This document shows, piece after piece, positions 17,885 to 26,859 of a stretch of DNA of 44,750 nt (positions within the stretch are counted from its first letter, which is position 1; the number at the start of each line of letters is the position of its first letter). The notes below the pieces were generated by a model. The model saw only the letters and a program-made list of their open reading frames with translations, did no database searches and had not been told where the DNA came from. Origin of the DNA: Edwardsiella piscicida (lineage in GTDB: Bacteria; Pseudomonadota; Gammaproteobacteria; Enterobacterales; Enterobacteriaceae); assembly GCF_001896205.1 (NCBI RefSeq), contig NZ_MPNU01000001.1, positions 2,749,888 through 2,794,637 of the forward strand, written 5' to 3'. Position numbers and translations under genes: made by a program.

Positions 17885-18652
17885 TCAGTTAGCCGAGTCG
17901 ATGTCCTTCAAATCGTCCTGGATCGCCTGCGCATTGGGGTTGGTCTCCGGCTGAACCTGGCCGCCGTTGACCAAGAAGTCATTGTACTGGAAATAAGCCT
18001 CGCGCACCGTGATGTACGGATCGGGCGAGTTGCGCAGTAGGCCGTCGGAGTCCAGCAGCTGGGCCCGGGTTTCAATCCCCTCCAGCGCCCACTTACCGGC
18101 CGACATCCAGAAGGTCAGCCACCCCAGCGGCGGATAGAGGTAATCCACCGAATCCCCCCCCTCCTGGCGCAGGGTAAAGCTACCGTAGCCCGGCAGCACG
18201 ACGTAGGGGCCGTAGGGGATATGGTAGTAGCCCAGCGTACTGCCGAAGCGCTGCGGATCCTGCTTGCCCAGCTTGTCAGGGTTGGCCATCGCCGCAACGT
18301 CGATCAGCCCGCCCATCCCCAGCGTCGTGTTGAGGAAGAAGCGGTTAAAGTGACGGAAGCCGTCATAAATCCGCCCCTCGGCAAAGCTGTTCACCATGCT
18401 GGCCGGCTCCGCCAGGTTAACGAAGAAATTCATCAATCCGTTACGCGCAGGGCGAGGAACGTAGTCACGCCATACCACGGCCACCGGCCGCACCAGGTAG
18501 GGGTCAAGGTAATCATAGTTCACGCTGAACATGGCCCGGTTAAAGCCCTCCAGCGGATCCGATCGCCCCTGTGTATCCTGCTGGGAAGACCCCGTGGCAC
18601 AGCCAGCCAATACCACGCTTGCCAGGGCCACCCCCGCCAGACGATATTTCAT
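17885..18652 (-). CDS. mlaA: outer-membrane lipid asymmetry lipoprotein MlaA (VacJ)
   Basis: 255 residues. MlaA forms a ring-like channel in the outer membrane with OmpC/OmpF and passes mislocalised phospholipids to MlaC for return to the inner membrane. The lipoprotein signal ends at LAGC (Cys18), and Ala at +2 allows outer-membrane sorting. Family stretches DPLEGFNRAMF, RFFLNTTLGMGGLIDVA and GIETRAQLLDSDGLL are clear, and the end NPNAQAIQDDLKDID is nearly that of E. coli. TGGAG precedes the start. It lies directly after the ccm operon in the same direction, and only a weak terminator separates them. Confidence 0.97.
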   Translation of the reverse strand: MKYRLAGVALASVVLAGCATGSSQQDTQGRSDPLEGFNRAMFSVNYDYLDPYLVRPVAVVWRDYVPRPARNGLMNFFVNLAEPASMVNSFAEGRIYDGFRHFNRFFLNTTLGMGGLIDVAAMANPDKLGKQDPQRFGSTLGYYHIPYGPYVVLPGYGSFTLRQEGGDSVDYLYPPLGWLTFWMSAGKWALEGIETRAQLLDSDGLLRNSPDPYITVREAYFQYNDFLVNGGQVQPETNPNAQAIQDDLKDIDSAN

Positions 18653-18672
18653 AATTCACTCCATAAACAAGA

Positions 18673-18690
18673 ACGCCCCTCTACGGGGCG
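18673..18690 (-). terminator. possible weak terminator of the ccm operon
   Basis: CGCCCC (18674-18679) pairs with GGGGCG (18685-18690). On the minus strand TTCTTGTTT follows, a poor T-tract. It lies between the end of ccmI and the mlaA start, so partial read-through into mlaA is likely. Confidence 0.45.
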
Positions 18691-18722
18691 CCCTTCACCA
18701 GCCTTACGCACCGCTCAGCCGC

Positions 18723-19937
18723 TTAAGGCGCCTGACGGCTAAGGGTTATCGCCACCGTTTTACCGCTAGTATAGGGTAAAACTGCACTTTCTCCGAACAC
18801 ATCGCTCGGCCCGTCCACCTCCGCGCCCGGCGGCACCACCCGCGCCCGTATGGAAAACTGCGTCAGCGAAGAGAGCAGCCGCTCCGGCATCATCGCATCG
18901 CCGTCTGACAGGGTCACCGACTGCGGGAAATGGCCCAGCGGCAGCCGTTTTACCGCCACCGGCAGCGGGCTGCGGCCGTCGGTCAGGGTGATCATCAGCT
19001 GGCTGCCGGACGGCAGCTGACGCTCCAGCGCCGGATCCATGCTGATATCGACCCGCACCTGCGCGGCGTCGATCCCCGCCTGCACCCGCGCCTGCGCAAT
19101 GCTGCGCTCGATCATATCGCGACGCCGATCGTCCGGCGGCAGCAGCTTCAGCATCATCTCCCAGGCGCCGATCGCCTGACGGAACTCCCCCTGTTCGAAG
19201 GCGTTAAACGCCAGCAGGCTCAGCACCCGGGTATTCTGGTGATCCTGGCTAAGCAGACGGCGCAGCAGCGCGGCGGCGTCGCGGTTATCCTGCGCATCGC
19301 TGGAGCGCGTCAGAACCTCGGCGTAGCCCAGCGCCACCTCCGGCGCGTTGGGGGCCAGCTTATAGGCATGGGCAAACGCCTGCGTGGCCGTCGTTGCGTT
19401 ATTCAACGCCATCCCGATCCGCCCCAGCATCACCCAGTCCGCCACGTTGTTCGGCTGCGACTGCAGCTCGGTGCGCAGCCCCAGCCCAAGGCGCGTCAGC
19501 TCCTCGCGATCCAGCGGCTGCTGATCTTCGTGCATCACCCGCTCGCGCAGCTGCGGCAGCTGCGTCATCACCCGCTGCCACTCGGCCACCTGGCTCCAGC
19601 CGCCGGTTTTCAGGTAGAAGCCCAGCGACAGCGCCACCAGCACCAGCACGCCCGGCAGCAGCGCCCAGCGCCCGATCGGCTGAGCGCGCGGCGCCCCGTG
19701 CTTCGGCACGTCATTCAGCAGGTTATGCTGCAGATCCGTCAGCATCTCTGCGTGACCCTCTACCAGCCCCTGCGCCTCATCCTGCTCCAGCTCGCGCAGG
19801 CGCTGATGATACAGCTGGGTATTCAGGCGATCGCGATCCGCCCCGTCGTCGCCGCGCGGCGTACACAGCGCCGGGACCAGAAACAGCGCTGCGGCAGCGG
19901 CCAGCAGCAGTAGCACTATCAGCCAAAAGGTTATCAT
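18723..19937 (-). CDS. ccmI: cytochrome c maturation protein CcmI (C-terminal half of E. coli CcmH)
   Basis: 404 residues. CcmI is the apocytochrome chaperone of the haem-ligation complex: a membrane-anchored tetratricopeptide protein that holds the C-terminal helix of apocytochrome c. Two membrane helices frame the first part (3-24 and about 91-109), with a leucine-zipper-like cytoplasmic loop between. TPR helices follow from about 150 to 290 (ADWVMLGRIGMALNN, APEVALGYAEVL). A beta domain lies at the end. In E. coli this part is fused to CcmH; here it is a separate gene whose start overlaps the ccmH stop by four bases. Confidence 0.9.
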   Translation of the reverse strand: MITFWLIVLLLLAAAAALFLVPALCTPRGDDGADRDRLNTQLYHQRLRELEQDEAQGLVEGHAEMLTDLQHNLLNDVPKHGAPRAQPIGRWALLPGVLVLVALSLGFYLKTGGWSQVAEWQRVMTQLPQLRERVMHEDQQPLDREELTRLGLGLRTELQSQPNNVADWVMLGRIGMALNNATTATQAFAHAYKLAPNAPEVALGYAEVLTRSSDAQDNRDAAALLRRLLSQDHQNTRVLSLLAFNAFEQGEFRQAIGAWEMMLKLLPPDDRRRDMIERSIAQARVQAGIDAAQVRVDISMDPALERQLPSGSQLMITLTDGRSPLPVAVKRLPLGHFPQSVTLSDGDAMMPERLLSSLTQFSIRARVVPPGAEVDGPSDVFGESAVLPYTSGKTVAITLSRQAP

Positions 19938-20437
19938 CGCGGCTCTCCATCATGCTCTTGGTTAAGCAAGCGCCGCAGGCGCTGCCGCTCGGCCTCGCTG
20001 AGGTCAGCCTGCGCCGCCTCGCTATCGCGCTGCGCCGCGCGCGCCGGACGGCGACGGGCCAGACGCACCAGCACCCATCCCCCGCCCAGGATCGCCAGCA
20101 GCGGCCCGATCCACAGGATCAGGGTCGCCGGCGTCACCGGCGGCTCATAGGTCACAAAGTTGCCGTAGCGCGCCACCATATAGTCCACCACCTGCTGCTG
20201 GCTATAGCCCTGCTGCATCAGCTCATACACCTTCTGGCGCATGTCCGAGGCGATGATGGCGTTGGAGTCGGCAATGCTGTTGTTCTGACACTTGGGGCAG
20301 CGCAGCTGCTCCGTCAGCTCGCGATACTGCTGCTCCTGCGCCTCGCTGGTAAAGTTGTAGGTGTCGATCACCGCCGCCCACAGGGCGCCCGGCAGCAGCA
20401 GTCCCAGCGCCAGCAGCGCGCCGCGTAGCCCCGTCAT
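19934..20437 (-). CDS. ccmH: cytochrome c maturation thiol protein CcmH
   Basis: 167 residues. CcmH is a periplasm-facing thioredoxin-like protein that reduces the apocytochrome CXXCH cysteines before haem is attached. A signal peptide (about 1-21) precedes the active-site motif LRCPKCQNN with Cys47 and Cys50. A C-terminal membrane helix lies at about 104-122. The ATG at 20437 is chosen over the longer frame because it overlaps the ccmG stop (ATGA) and has GGGAGG six bases upstream. It corresponds to the N-terminal half of E. coli CcmH. Confidence 0.93.
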   Translation of the reverse strand: MTGLRGALLALGLLLPGALWAAVIDTYNFTSEAQEQQYRELTEQLRCPKCQNNSIADSNAIIASDMRQKVYELMQQGYSQQQVVDYMVARYGNFVTYEPPVTPATLILWIGPLLAILGGGWVLVRLARRRPARAAQRDSEAAQADLSEAERQRLRRLLNQEHDGEPR

Positions 20438-20988
20438 GATTGACCTCCCTGATATTTCAGCCACAGCGGCTCAATCTCTTCTTTCCAGACCCGCTCATTC
20501 AGATCGCCGGCGTGGCGATAGCGAATAATGCCGTTACCGTCGATCAGGAAGGTCTCCGGCGCGCCGTACACCCCCAGATCTAGCCCCAGCATGCCGTCGC
20601 CGTCATACAGGCTCAGCGCATAGGGATTGCCCAGCTCGTTCAGCCATTTTATCGCCTTCTGCCGATCGTCCTTGTAGTTCAGGCCGACCACCCGGATCCC
20701 GCGCGCCGCCAGGGTATTCAGATACTGATGTTCGGCATAGCAGGTGGGGCACCAGGTGGCCCATACGTTCAGCAGCAGCGGCTTGCCGTCGCGCAGCACC
20801 GACTGGCTGTAGGTTTTGCCCGGCGTATCCAGCGAGGCGAGGCGGAACGCCGGCACCGGTTTACCGATCAGCGCCGACTCCAGCATCGTGGGATCTTCAC
20901 CGCTGGCGTTACGCTGCAGCTGGATCAGAAACGCCAGCACCAGCAGTAAAAACAGCGCCAGCGGAATAAAAAGCAGTTTACGATTCAT
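20434..20988 (-). CDS. ccmG: thiol:disulfide interchange protein CcmG (DsbE)
   Basis: 184 residues. CcmG is a membrane-anchored periplasmic thioredoxin that passes electrons from DsbD to apocytochrome c or CcmH. An N-terminal anchor (about 4-23) is followed by the thioredoxin fold with active site WCPTC (Cys80 and Cys83, the same numbers as in E. coli). The family insert GLNYKDDRQKA and the cis-proline region GAPETFLID are seen. The start at 20988 overlaps the ccmF stop (ATGA); an upstream open frame exists but is inside ccmF. Confidence 0.96.
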   Translation of the reverse strand: MNRKLLFIPLALFLLLVLAFLIQLQRNASGEDPTMLESALIGKPVPAFRLASLDTPGKTYSQSVLRDGKPLLLNVWATWCPTCYAEHQYLNTLAARGIRVVGLNYKDDRQKAIKWLNELGNPYALSLYDGDGMLGLDLGVYGAPETFLIDGNGIIRYRHAGDLNERVWKEEIEPLWLKYQGGQS

Positions 20989-22955
20989 GCCGTTTTCTTC
21001 TCCTGAGCATCCTTGGCGCGGCGCGCGCTGCTGCGGTAGCGTGGATCCAGCATACACAGCAGGCCGCCGAGCGACATCAGCACGCCGCCGTACCAGATCC
21101 AGCGAACAAAGGGTTTGTAGTACAGCCGGACGGCCCAGGCGCCGTCATCCAGCTCCTCGCCCAGCGCGGCATACAGATCGCGCGTCAGGCCGCCGTCCAC
21201 CGCCGCCTCGGTCATCATGCTGCGCGCGTTGGTATAGAAGCGCTTCTCGGCGCGCAGCGTGGTCTCCGGCCTGCCGTTTCGCAGCACGTCGATCAGCGCC
21301 TCGCCGCCGCTGTAGTTCGGACCGCTGATCTCATGCACATCGCGGAAGACAAAGCGGTAGTCGCGGATCTCCAGGCTATCGCCGGACTTCATGCGCACGT
21401 CGCGCTCAATGCTGTAGTTCTGGCTGAAGGCAATACCGATCACCGTTACTGCCACCCCGAGGTGGGCCAGCACCATCCCCCACTGGCTGCGCGACAGCTT
21501 ACCCAGCCCGCGCCAAAAACCGTCGCGGTGAGTCGCCCGTTGGTACAGCTCCACCAGCGTCAGCACCACCACCCACAGCGCCATCAGCAGCCCCAGCACT
21601 GTCATCGCCACGATGCGATCCTGCAGCAGCCACGGCAGCAGCAGCGCCAGCGCAGCGCTGATCACCAGCGCGGCCAGCAGCGGCGTGCGCAGGCGGCCCA
21701 GCGTATCGCGGCGCCAGCGCACCAGGGGGCCGACGCCCAGCAGCAGGGCGAACGGCACCATCAGATAGGTGAACATGGTATTGAAAAACGGTTCGCCGAT
21801 GGAGATGCTGCCCAGCCCCAGCTGCTTATGCACCAGCGGCAGCAGCGTCCCCAGCAGCACCACCAGCGTCGCGGCCACCAGCAGCACGTTGTTCCCCAGC
21901 AGCAGCGTCTCGCGGGAGAACAGCTCATGGCGGGTATGGCTGCGCACCTGACCACCGCGCAGCGCGTACAGCAGCAGCGAGCCGCCGATCACCACCACCA
22001 GATAGGCCAGGATAAACATGCCGCGCGCCGGATCGGAGGCGAAGGCATGGACGGAGACCAGCACCCCGGAACGCACCAGGAAGGTGCCCAGCAGGCACAG
22101 GGAGAAGGAGGTGATGGCCAGCAGCACCGTCCAGGCCTTAAAGGTGCCGCGCTTCTCGGTCACCGCCAGCGAATGCAGCAGAGCGGTGCCGGTCAGCCAG
22201 GGCATCAGAGAGGCGTTTTCCACCGGATCCCAGAACCACCAGCCGCCCCAGCCCAGCTCATAGTAGGCCCAGAACGATCCCAGCACGATCCCCAGCGTAA
22301 GGAATACCCAGGCGGCCATGGTCCAGGGGCGCGACCAGCGTGCCCAGGCGGTATCCAAGCGCCCGGCCATCAGCGAGGCGATGGCAAACGCGAAGGCGAC
22401 GGAGAAACCGACGTAGCCCATGTACAGCAGCGGCGGGTGGAAGATCAGCCCCACGTCCTGCAGCAGCGGGTTCAGATCTCGCCCATCGATGGGAAAGCCC
22501 GGCAGCGTGCGAATAAACGGATTGGAGGTCAGCAGGATAAACAGCAGGAAGCCGATGTTGATCATCCCCATCACCGACAGCACCCGCGCGACCGAATCCA
22601 GCGGCATACGGCGGCTCAGCAGCGATACCGCCAGCGTCCACCAGCTGAGCAGCATCACCCACAGCAGCAGCGACCCCTCATGGGAGCCCCAGGTCGCGGC
22701 GATACGGAAGTAGACCGGCAGCTGCGAATTGGAGTTGGCCGCCACGTAGGCCACGCTAAAGTCATTGGCAATAAAGGCATACACCAGGCAAATAAAGGCC
22801 AGGGTGATGGTGGCGAACAGCCCAAAGGCCAGCGGCCGCGCCAGGGCCATCATGCGCAGATCGCCGCGCGCCGCGCCCCAGCAGGGGTAGACGCTGAGCA
22901 ACACGGACAGCGCCAGCGCCAGCGACAGTAAAAAGTTACCGATCTCTGGGATCAT
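20985..22955 (-). CDS. ccmF: haem lyase subunit CcmF
   Basis: 656 residues, polytopic inner-membrane protein of the HHP family that takes haem from holo-CcmE and attaches it to apocytochrome c. Visible hallmarks are [11 protein letters not shown] near residue 85 and the tryptophan-rich WWD segment [17 protein letters not shown] near 240. About fifteen hydrophobic helices cover the chain. A periplasmic loop lies before the last helix ([15 protein letters not shown]). Both ends overlap neighbours by four bases (ccmE upstream, ccmG downstream), so translation is probably coupled. Confidence 0.97.
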   Translation of the reverse strand: MIPEIGNFLLSLALALSVLLSVYPCWGAARGDLRMMALARPLAFGLFATITLAFICLVYAFIANDFSVAYVAANSNSQLPVYFRIAATWGSHEGSLLLWVMLLSWWTLAVSLLSRRMPLDSVARVLSVMGMINIGFLLFILLTSNPFIRTLPGFPIDGRDLNPLLQDVGLIFHPPLLYMGYVGFSVAFAFAIASLMAGRLDTAWARWSRPWTMAAWVFLTLGIVLGSFWAYYELGWGGWWFWDPVENASLMPWLTGTALLHSLAVTEKRGTFKAWTVLLAITSFSLCLLGTFLVRSGVLVSVHAFASDPARGMFILAYLVVVIGGSLLLYALRGGQVRSHTRHELFSRETLLLGNNVLLVAATLVVLLGTLLPLVHKQLGLGSISIGEPFFNTMFTYLMVPFALLLGVGPLVRWRRDTLGRLRTPLLAALVISAALALLLPWLLQDRIVAMTVLGLLMALWVVVLTLVELYQRATHRDGFWRGLGKLSRSQWGMVLAHLGVAVTVIGIAFSQNYSIERDVRMKSGDSLEIRDYRFVFRDVHEISGPNYSGGEALIDVLRNGRPETTLRAEKRFYTNARSMMTEAAVDGGLTRDLYAALGEELDDGAWAVRLYYKPFVRWIWYGGVLMSLGGLLCMLDPRYRSSARRAKDAQEKKTA

Positions 22956-23443
22956 GATGGATTTCCGTCCCGTTGCTCTGCGCCCGACGTGGGCTGATGA
23001 TGGTTCTCTTTCATCGCTTCTTCGATCTCCGGCGGGGTGTATTTCTCATCATGCTTGGCCAGCACCTCTTTGGCCTGAATGACGTTGCCCGGCGCCAGTA
23101 CCCCCTGGGCGACGACCCCCTGCCCTTCACGGAACAGGTCGGGCAGAATGCCGTTGTAGGTCACCTCGACCGCGCCGCGGGCGTCATACAGCTTGAAGCT
23201 CACCTTCAGGCTATCGGCATCGCGCTGCACCGATCCGGGCATCACCATGCCGCCGATGCGCAGGCGCTGGCCCACCTCCGGCTTCTCATGCTGCGCCCCT
23301 TTCCCCATGATGATTTCACCGGGGGTGTAGAACAGATCGATGTTGGCGCGCAGGGCGTACAGCACCAGCGAGACCGTGACGGTCAGCCCCAGCAATACGC
23401 CCACGGCCAGATACAAACGGTGTTTACGTCGTGAATTCATCAT
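22952..23443 (-). CDS. ccmE: periplasmic haem chaperone CcmE
   Basis: 163 residues from ATG 23443, or 162 from the adjacent ATG 23440. CcmE binds haem covalently through a histidine and delivers it to CcmF. A single N-terminal anchor (about 10-32) is followed by the OB-fold domain. The haem-binding segment [12 protein letters not shown] has His131 and Tyr135. Starting at the second ATG makes these 130 and 134, the E. coli numbers, which slightly favours that start. The first ATG overlaps the ccmD stop in the ATGA manner. Confidence 0.96.
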   Translation of the reverse strand: MMNSRRKHRLYLAVGVLLGLTVTVSLVLYALRANIDLFYTPGEIIMGKGAQHEKPEVGQRLRIGGMVMPGSVQRDADSLKVSFKLYDARGAVEVTYNGILPDLFREGQGVVAQGVLAPGNVIQAKEVLAKHDEKYTPPEIEEAMKENHHQPTSGAEQRDGNPS

Positions 23444-23673
23444 ACGGGGTCACTCTCCCTGTTATCGTCATCCGCGGCCTGCTGCGCCCGGCGTATCCGC
23501 TGCTCCCGCGCCTGATGGCGGCGGATCTCACCGAACAGCGCGCGCCGGCGCAGGCGGGTATGCAGCACCAGCCCCAGCAGCGGCAGCAGCGTCAGCGCAA
23601 CCGACAGCCAGACATAGAAGGCGTAGCCGCCCATCGCAAAAAACGCCTGCCAAGAATTAAAGAACGGTGTCAT
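23440..23673 (-). CDS. ccmD: haem exporter accessory protein CcmD
   Basis: 77 residues. CcmD is a small single-span membrane protein needed for release of holo-CcmE from the CcmABC complex. The N-terminus [22 protein letters not shown] is typical, the membrane helix covers about 15-37, and the remainder is strongly basic and charged as expected for the cytoplasmic tail. It overlaps ccmC by four bases upstream and ccmE downstream. Confidence 0.93.
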   Translation of the reverse strand: MTPFFNSWQAFFAMGGYAFYVWLSVALTLLPLLGLVLHTRLRRRALFGEIRRHQAREQRIRRAQQAADDDNRESDPV

Positions 23674-24422
23674 TGCGGGCGCCTCCCTCGCGAAGCCGGC
23701 GACGACAGCAGCGCGGCGACCCAGGGGCGGTGCCGCTCCTGCTGCAGAATAAGGTTACGCAGACGCATCAGCGTCAGCGTGACAAAGAAAAACAGGAAGC
23801 CAAAGATGCTCAGCCGCAGCGGGGCGCGCATGCTGGGATCGATGCTCTGCTGCATATTGCTGGACCCCTGGTGCAGCGTGTTCCACCACTCGACGGAGAA
23901 GTGGATGATCGGCAGGTTGACCACCCCGACCAGCACCAGAATGCCCGCGGCCCGCCCGGCGAGACGGCGATCCTCAAAGGCGTTATACAGGGCGATCACC
24001 CCCAGGTAGAGAAACAGCAGCACCAGCTCGGAGGTCAGGCGAGCGTCCCACACCCACCAGGTTCCCCACATCGGCTTACCCCAGGCTGATCCGGTCGCCA
24101 GCGCAATAAAGGTAAACACCGCGCCGACCGGCGCCATGGCCGCGCCGACCAAATCCGCCATCTTCATCTGCCAGACCAGCCCGACAAAGGCCGCGACGGC
24201 CATGCCCGCGTAGATCCCCATCGACCAGATGGCCGCGGGAACGTGCAGGTACATAATGCGGTAGCTGTTACCCTGCTGATAGTCCGCTGGCGCAAAGCCG
24301 AATCCCCAGATCAGGCCGGCCAGAAGAAACAGGATACCAAGCCCCCCTAGCCAGGGGGTCAGTCTGCCGCACAGCCGATAGAGCCGTTCCGGCATGGCAA
24401 GCTGATGAAGCCATTTCCACAT
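23670..24422 (-). CDS. ccmC: haem handling protein CcmC
   Basis: 250 residues, a six-helix inner-membrane protein that loads haem onto CcmE. The WWD motif WGTWWVWDARLTSEL is present near residues 118-133. The two conserved external histidines are seen in MYLHVPAA and IHFSVEWWN. The start MWKWLHQLAMPERLYRL matches the family. Unlike the other junctions in the operon, it is separated from ccmB by 175 bases. Confidence 0.97.
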   Translation of the reverse strand: MWKWLHQLAMPERLYRLCGRLTPWLGGLGILFLLAGLIWGFGFAPADYQQGNSYRIMYLHVPAAIWSMGIYAGMAVAAFVGLVWQMKMADLVGAAMAPVGAVFTFIALATGSAWGKPMWGTWWVWDARLTSELVLLFLYLGVIALYNAFEDRRLAGRAAGILVLVGVVNLPIIHFSVEWWNTLHQGSSNMQQSIDPSMRAPLRLSIFGFLFFFVTLTLMRLRNLILQQERHRPWVAALLSSPASRGRRPQ

Positions 24423-24597
24423 AGCGATTGCTCACAATTGTAATGAATGGTCCGGGCTGGCGCCCGGAGTGATGAAAAGTCATTCAAATTCGGCATTTAT
24501 ATACAATAAACGCCGCAAATTTTGTCCTGCCGATAGCCCTAGCATCAACACGGTTTTAGTTATCGCTGCATGCAAGAACCGGCCTATAACTGTCACC
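24423..24597 (-). other. ccmB-ccmC intergenic gap with a hairpin
   Basis: 175 bases without a coding frame of note. TCCGGGC (24451-24457) pairs with GCCCGGA (24462-24468), a 7-bp stem lying about 30 bases before the ccmC start. No T-run follows on the minus strand, so it is not an ordinary terminator. The ribosome site of ccmC is weak. The remainder is AT-richer than the genes around it and could hold an internal promoter. Confidence 0.45.
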
Positions 24598-25257
24598 CTA
24601 CTGAATACTCACCCGCAGCGCGGCGGCGGCGGCAAAGGGCGCCAGCGTCATGCTGCCCGCCAGCATCGCGCCCAGGATGGCCAGATAGCCGCCGATGGGC
24701 ATCCCCATCGACGCCGCGTCGATGGCCGAGGTGGCGAAAATCAGCACCGGGATATAGAGCGGCAGCACCAGCAGGCTCAGCAGCACCCCGCCCTTGCGCA
24801 GCCCGACCGTCAGCGCGACCCCGATAGCCCCGATAAAGCTCAGGGTCGGCGTACCGAGCAGCAGCGTCAGCGCGACGGCCTGCCAGGTTGCCGCGTTAAA
24901 CGACAGCAGCAGCGCCACCAGCGGCGACAGGATCAGCAGCGGCAGCCCGGTCAGCAGCCAGTGGGCGATCACCTTGGCCAGTACCGTCAGCGTCAGCGGC
25001 GCCGGGATCAGCACCAGCTGCTCCAGCGAGCCGTCCAGAAAATCGTCCTTGAACAGCCGCTCCAGCGACAGCAGCGCCGCCAGCAGCGCCGCCACCCAGA
25101 CGATCCCCGGCGCGATGCGCGCCAGCAGCTGCGGCTCCGGCCCGATACTCAGCGGGAACAGCGTGACCACAATCAGAAAAAACCACAGCGGGTTGATGAT
25201 CTCCGCGCCGCTGCGCAGCGCAATGCGCAGCTCGCGTCGAATGACTGCCAGTATCAT
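24598..25257 (-). CDS. ccmB: ABC transporter permease CcmB
   Basis: 219 residues, six membrane helices. CcmB is the membrane subunit that, with the ATPase CcmA, drives release of haem-loaded CcmE from CcmC. The start [27 protein letters not shown] (in outline) and the segment [14 protein letters not shown] are family hallmarks. Its start overlaps the ccmA stop by four bases. Confidence 0.96.
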   Translation of the reverse strand: MILAVIRRELRIALRSGAEIINPLWFFLIVVTLFPLSIGPEPQLLARIAPGIVWVAALLAALLSLERLFKDDFLDGSLEQLVLIPAPLTLTVLAKVIAHWLLTGLPLLILSPLVALLLSFNAATWQAVALTLLLGTPTLSFIGAIGVALTVGLRKGGVLLSLLVLPLYIPVLIFATSAIDAASMGMPIGGYLAILGAMLAGSMTLAPFAAAAALRVSIQ

Positions 25258-25877
25258 ACCGCCTTCTCCTCACCGCGCAGGCGCAGGCGACGCATGGCGG
25301 GATAATTCAGATCCTGGTGGGTCGTCAGCACGATAGCGCCCCCGGCCGCACAGTGGCGCTCAAATAGCCCGATCAGCCGGGCCACGCCGCGTTTATCGAT
25401 CGCCGTCAGCGGCTCATCCAGGATCCACAGCGGCGCCTGGCTCAGCCACAGCCGCGCCAGCGCCACCCGACGCTGCTGCCCCGCCGACAGCTGGGCGACC
25501 GGAACATCCTCAAAGCCGACCAGCTCGACCTGCGCCAGCGCATCCCAAATGGCGGCCTCATCCGTCTGCCCCAGCACCCGGCAGTAAAACGCCAGGTTCT
25601 CAAACGCCGTCATCACGCTTTTGACGCCGGGATGATGCCCTAAATACAGCAAATTCTGCTGATAAGTCTCACGCTGACGACGGATGGGCTGCCCCTGCCA
25701 CAGAACCTCGCCGCGATCCGGTAAGGCCAGCCCCGCCATCATCCGCAGCAGCGTGGTCTTCCCCGCCCCGTTAGGGCCTTCAATCTGAATTATCTCCCCC
25801 GCCTGTACCCGAAAGTCCAGATCGTCAAACAGCACACGCTCATCGCGGCGGCAGCCCAGCCGGGAAATGGTCAACAT
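25254..25877 (-). CDS. ccmA: ABC transporter ATPase CcmA
   Basis: 207 residues, the energising subunit of CcmAB and first gene of the operon. Walker A GPNGAGKT is at 34-41, the ABC signature LSAGQ at 130-134 and Walker B LWILDEP at 150-156. The H-loop is seen in TTHQDLN. The frame stays open for 288 bases upstream, but the ATG at 25877 gives the normal family length and N-terminus ([17 protein letters not shown]). An ATG at 25910 is the alternative. The ribosome site before 25877 is weak. The leader holds a stem-loop described separately. Confidence 0.93.
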   Translation of the reverse strand: MLTISRLGCRRDERVLFDDLDFRVQAGEIIQIEGPNGAGKTTLLRMMAGLALPDRGEVLWQGQPIRRQRETYQQNLLYLGHHPGVKSVMTAFENLAFYCRVLGQTDEAAIWDALAQVELVGFEDVPVAQLSAGQQRRVALARLWLSQAPLWILDEPLTAIDKRGVARLIGLFERHCAAGGAIVLTTHQDLNYPAMRRLRLRGEEKAV

Positions 25878-25930
25878 GGATAGATTCTGTCCTGATTTTA
25901 ATCGCTGCATAATAGCATAAGCCCTTCGTC

Positions 25931-25972
25931 CCCCGAACCCCGTAGGTGACACTCCTCCTAACTCATTCGGGG
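25931..25972 (-). promoter_or_regulatory. stem-loop in the ccmA leader enclosing an AGGAGG
   Basis: CCCCGAA and TTCGGGG form a 7-bp stem (25931-25937 with 25966-25972). On the minus strand the loop carries TTAGGAGGAGTGTC, a perfect Shine-Dalgarno that lies in the upstream open extension of the ccmA frame. It is about 55-95 bases before the chosen ccmA start. It may be a translational control element or chance. Confidence 0.35.
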
Positions 25973-26219
25973 TAAAATAACGCGTGAGATCAAGGATAAT
26001 CACCGGGTAGATCCCGCCAAGGCACCGGAAATGCCGCCCATACCGACGCAGTTCACATTTTACCGCCCGACGCCCGGCGCGCGCTCCGTCGACAGGAGGA
26101 AAGCGGCCGGAGAAAACGCGCTGCGATCTGCGCCAAGAAAAGACGGCGTAGCGCACCTCACCCATCGCGTTGGCGTCAGCCTCCGCGAACCGCGCGCTTT
26201 CCTATCCCGCCCCATCATC

Positions 26220-26261
26220 ATTAAGCACAATAAAGAAAGAATTAAGCACAATAAAGAAAGA
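26220..26261. repeat. perfect 21-bp tandem duplication
   Basis: Two identical, adjacent 21-base units, 26220-26240 and 26241-26261, each beginning ATTAAGCACA and ending AAAGAAAGA. They mark the change from GC-rich to AT-rich sequence. Function unknown; a regulator site or simple slippage are both possible. Confidence 0.85.
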
Positions 26262-26565
26262 CTTCATTATTTCTTAATTAGATTAGGCTGATATATAGCA
26301 AATATATCGCGTATATATATTATGAAAATACATCCCCGCACTACAGCGCAAACACCGCGTCTCTCGCGGCCCCGTAAATGTGATGCCTCGGCGATACGGC
26401 GCGCGCCCTCGGCGTCGATTTACGGCGATACGATGGAGAATAGCAGCTATAATAGCATAATAAATATGATGATTTTGGTTAGAAACCCGACAATCCCAGA
26501 TAGCGCGCGTCGGCTTTAGTGATACATTGGATTTACTTATAAAGATCTGTTTCATTACCACACGA

Positions 26566-26584
26566 AATAGTAATTATCATTATC
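26566..26584 (-). promoter_or_regulatory. Fur box upstream of the efflux operon
   Basis: On the minus strand the 19 bases read GATAATGATAATTACTATT, matching the classical Fur consensus at 16 of 19 positions, with the first 12 identical. It overlaps the -35 of the proposed promoter, the arrangement expected for iron-dependent repression. Confidence 0.65.
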
Positions 26585-26602
26585 AATGGTGTGTTATATA
26601 GT
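26574..26602 (+). promoter_or_regulatory. promoter of the DUF1656-HlyD-FUSC operon
   Basis: TTATCA (26574-26579) and TATAGT (26597-26602) are 17 bases apart, which would start a roughly 30-base leader before the ATG at 26639. A perfect TATAAT at 26619-26624 is too close to the start codon to be used for this gene. The -35 is only moderate. Confidence 0.45.
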
Positions 26603-26638
26603 ACCTAAATAGAACTACTATAATAGCCACAGGTAATC

Positions 26639-26848
26639 ATGGAACTCTTCAACGATGTCGTGTTGCTTAACGCCTTCATCCCCAAGCTGGTGGTATTAGG
26701 TATTCTTTGTTTCATTATCACTCAGCTGTCGGTTAAATTTGCCGCACGCTATCGTCTATTACGCTATTTCTGGCATCCGCGCCTGATCGTCTGGGCTTAT
26801 GCATCGGCCGTCTATGCATTACTGGTTATCGCCACGCTTTATATTTAA
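26639..26848 (+). CDS. DUF1656 small membrane protein (AaeX-like)
   Basis: 69 residues with two membrane helices (about 12-30 and 47-66). Proteins of this family are encoded in front of aaeA/aaeB-type efflux genes and are thought to be part of the pump, but their role is not established. AGG six bases before the ATG is the ribosome site. The HlyD-family gene follows after 11 bases. The assignment rests on length, helix layout and position. It is the first gene of an operon that appears to be under Fur control. Confidence 0.82.
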   Translation: MELFNDVVLLNAFIPKLVVLGILCFIITQLSVKFAARYRLLRYFWHPRLIVWAYASAVYALLVIATLYI

Positions 26849-26859
26849 CGGGTCATGAT

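Larger units (their letters stand above)
25878..26638. other. long spacer between the ccm and efflux operons
   Basis: 761 bases with no convincing gene. Open frames of 60-90 codons occur on both strands, but none has a recognisable sequence or good ribosome site. The left third is GC-rich and holds the ccmA leader. A tandem repeat lies at 26220-26261. 26215-26330 and 26440-26640 are markedly AT-rich (TATATA-type runs near 26290-26325). The right end holds the promoter and Fur box of the efflux operon. Confidence 0.5.

Noticed and set aside
21333-22931. Long plus-strand open frame opposite ccmF (532 codons)
   Set aside because: Gln-, Arg- and His-rich translation typical of the antisense frame of a GC-rich membrane-protein gene; ccmF is certain.
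24426-24445. AATTGTGAGCAATCG-like sequence before ccmC resembling a lac-type operator
   Set aside because: Only part of the operator is matched, with no second half in the right place and no LacI-family gene nearby. Treated as chance.
26322-26519. 65-codon plus-strand frame in the ccm-efflux spacer
   Set aside because: No good ribosome site, basic and low-complexity sequence without recognisable fold, and located in AT-rich non-coding DNA.
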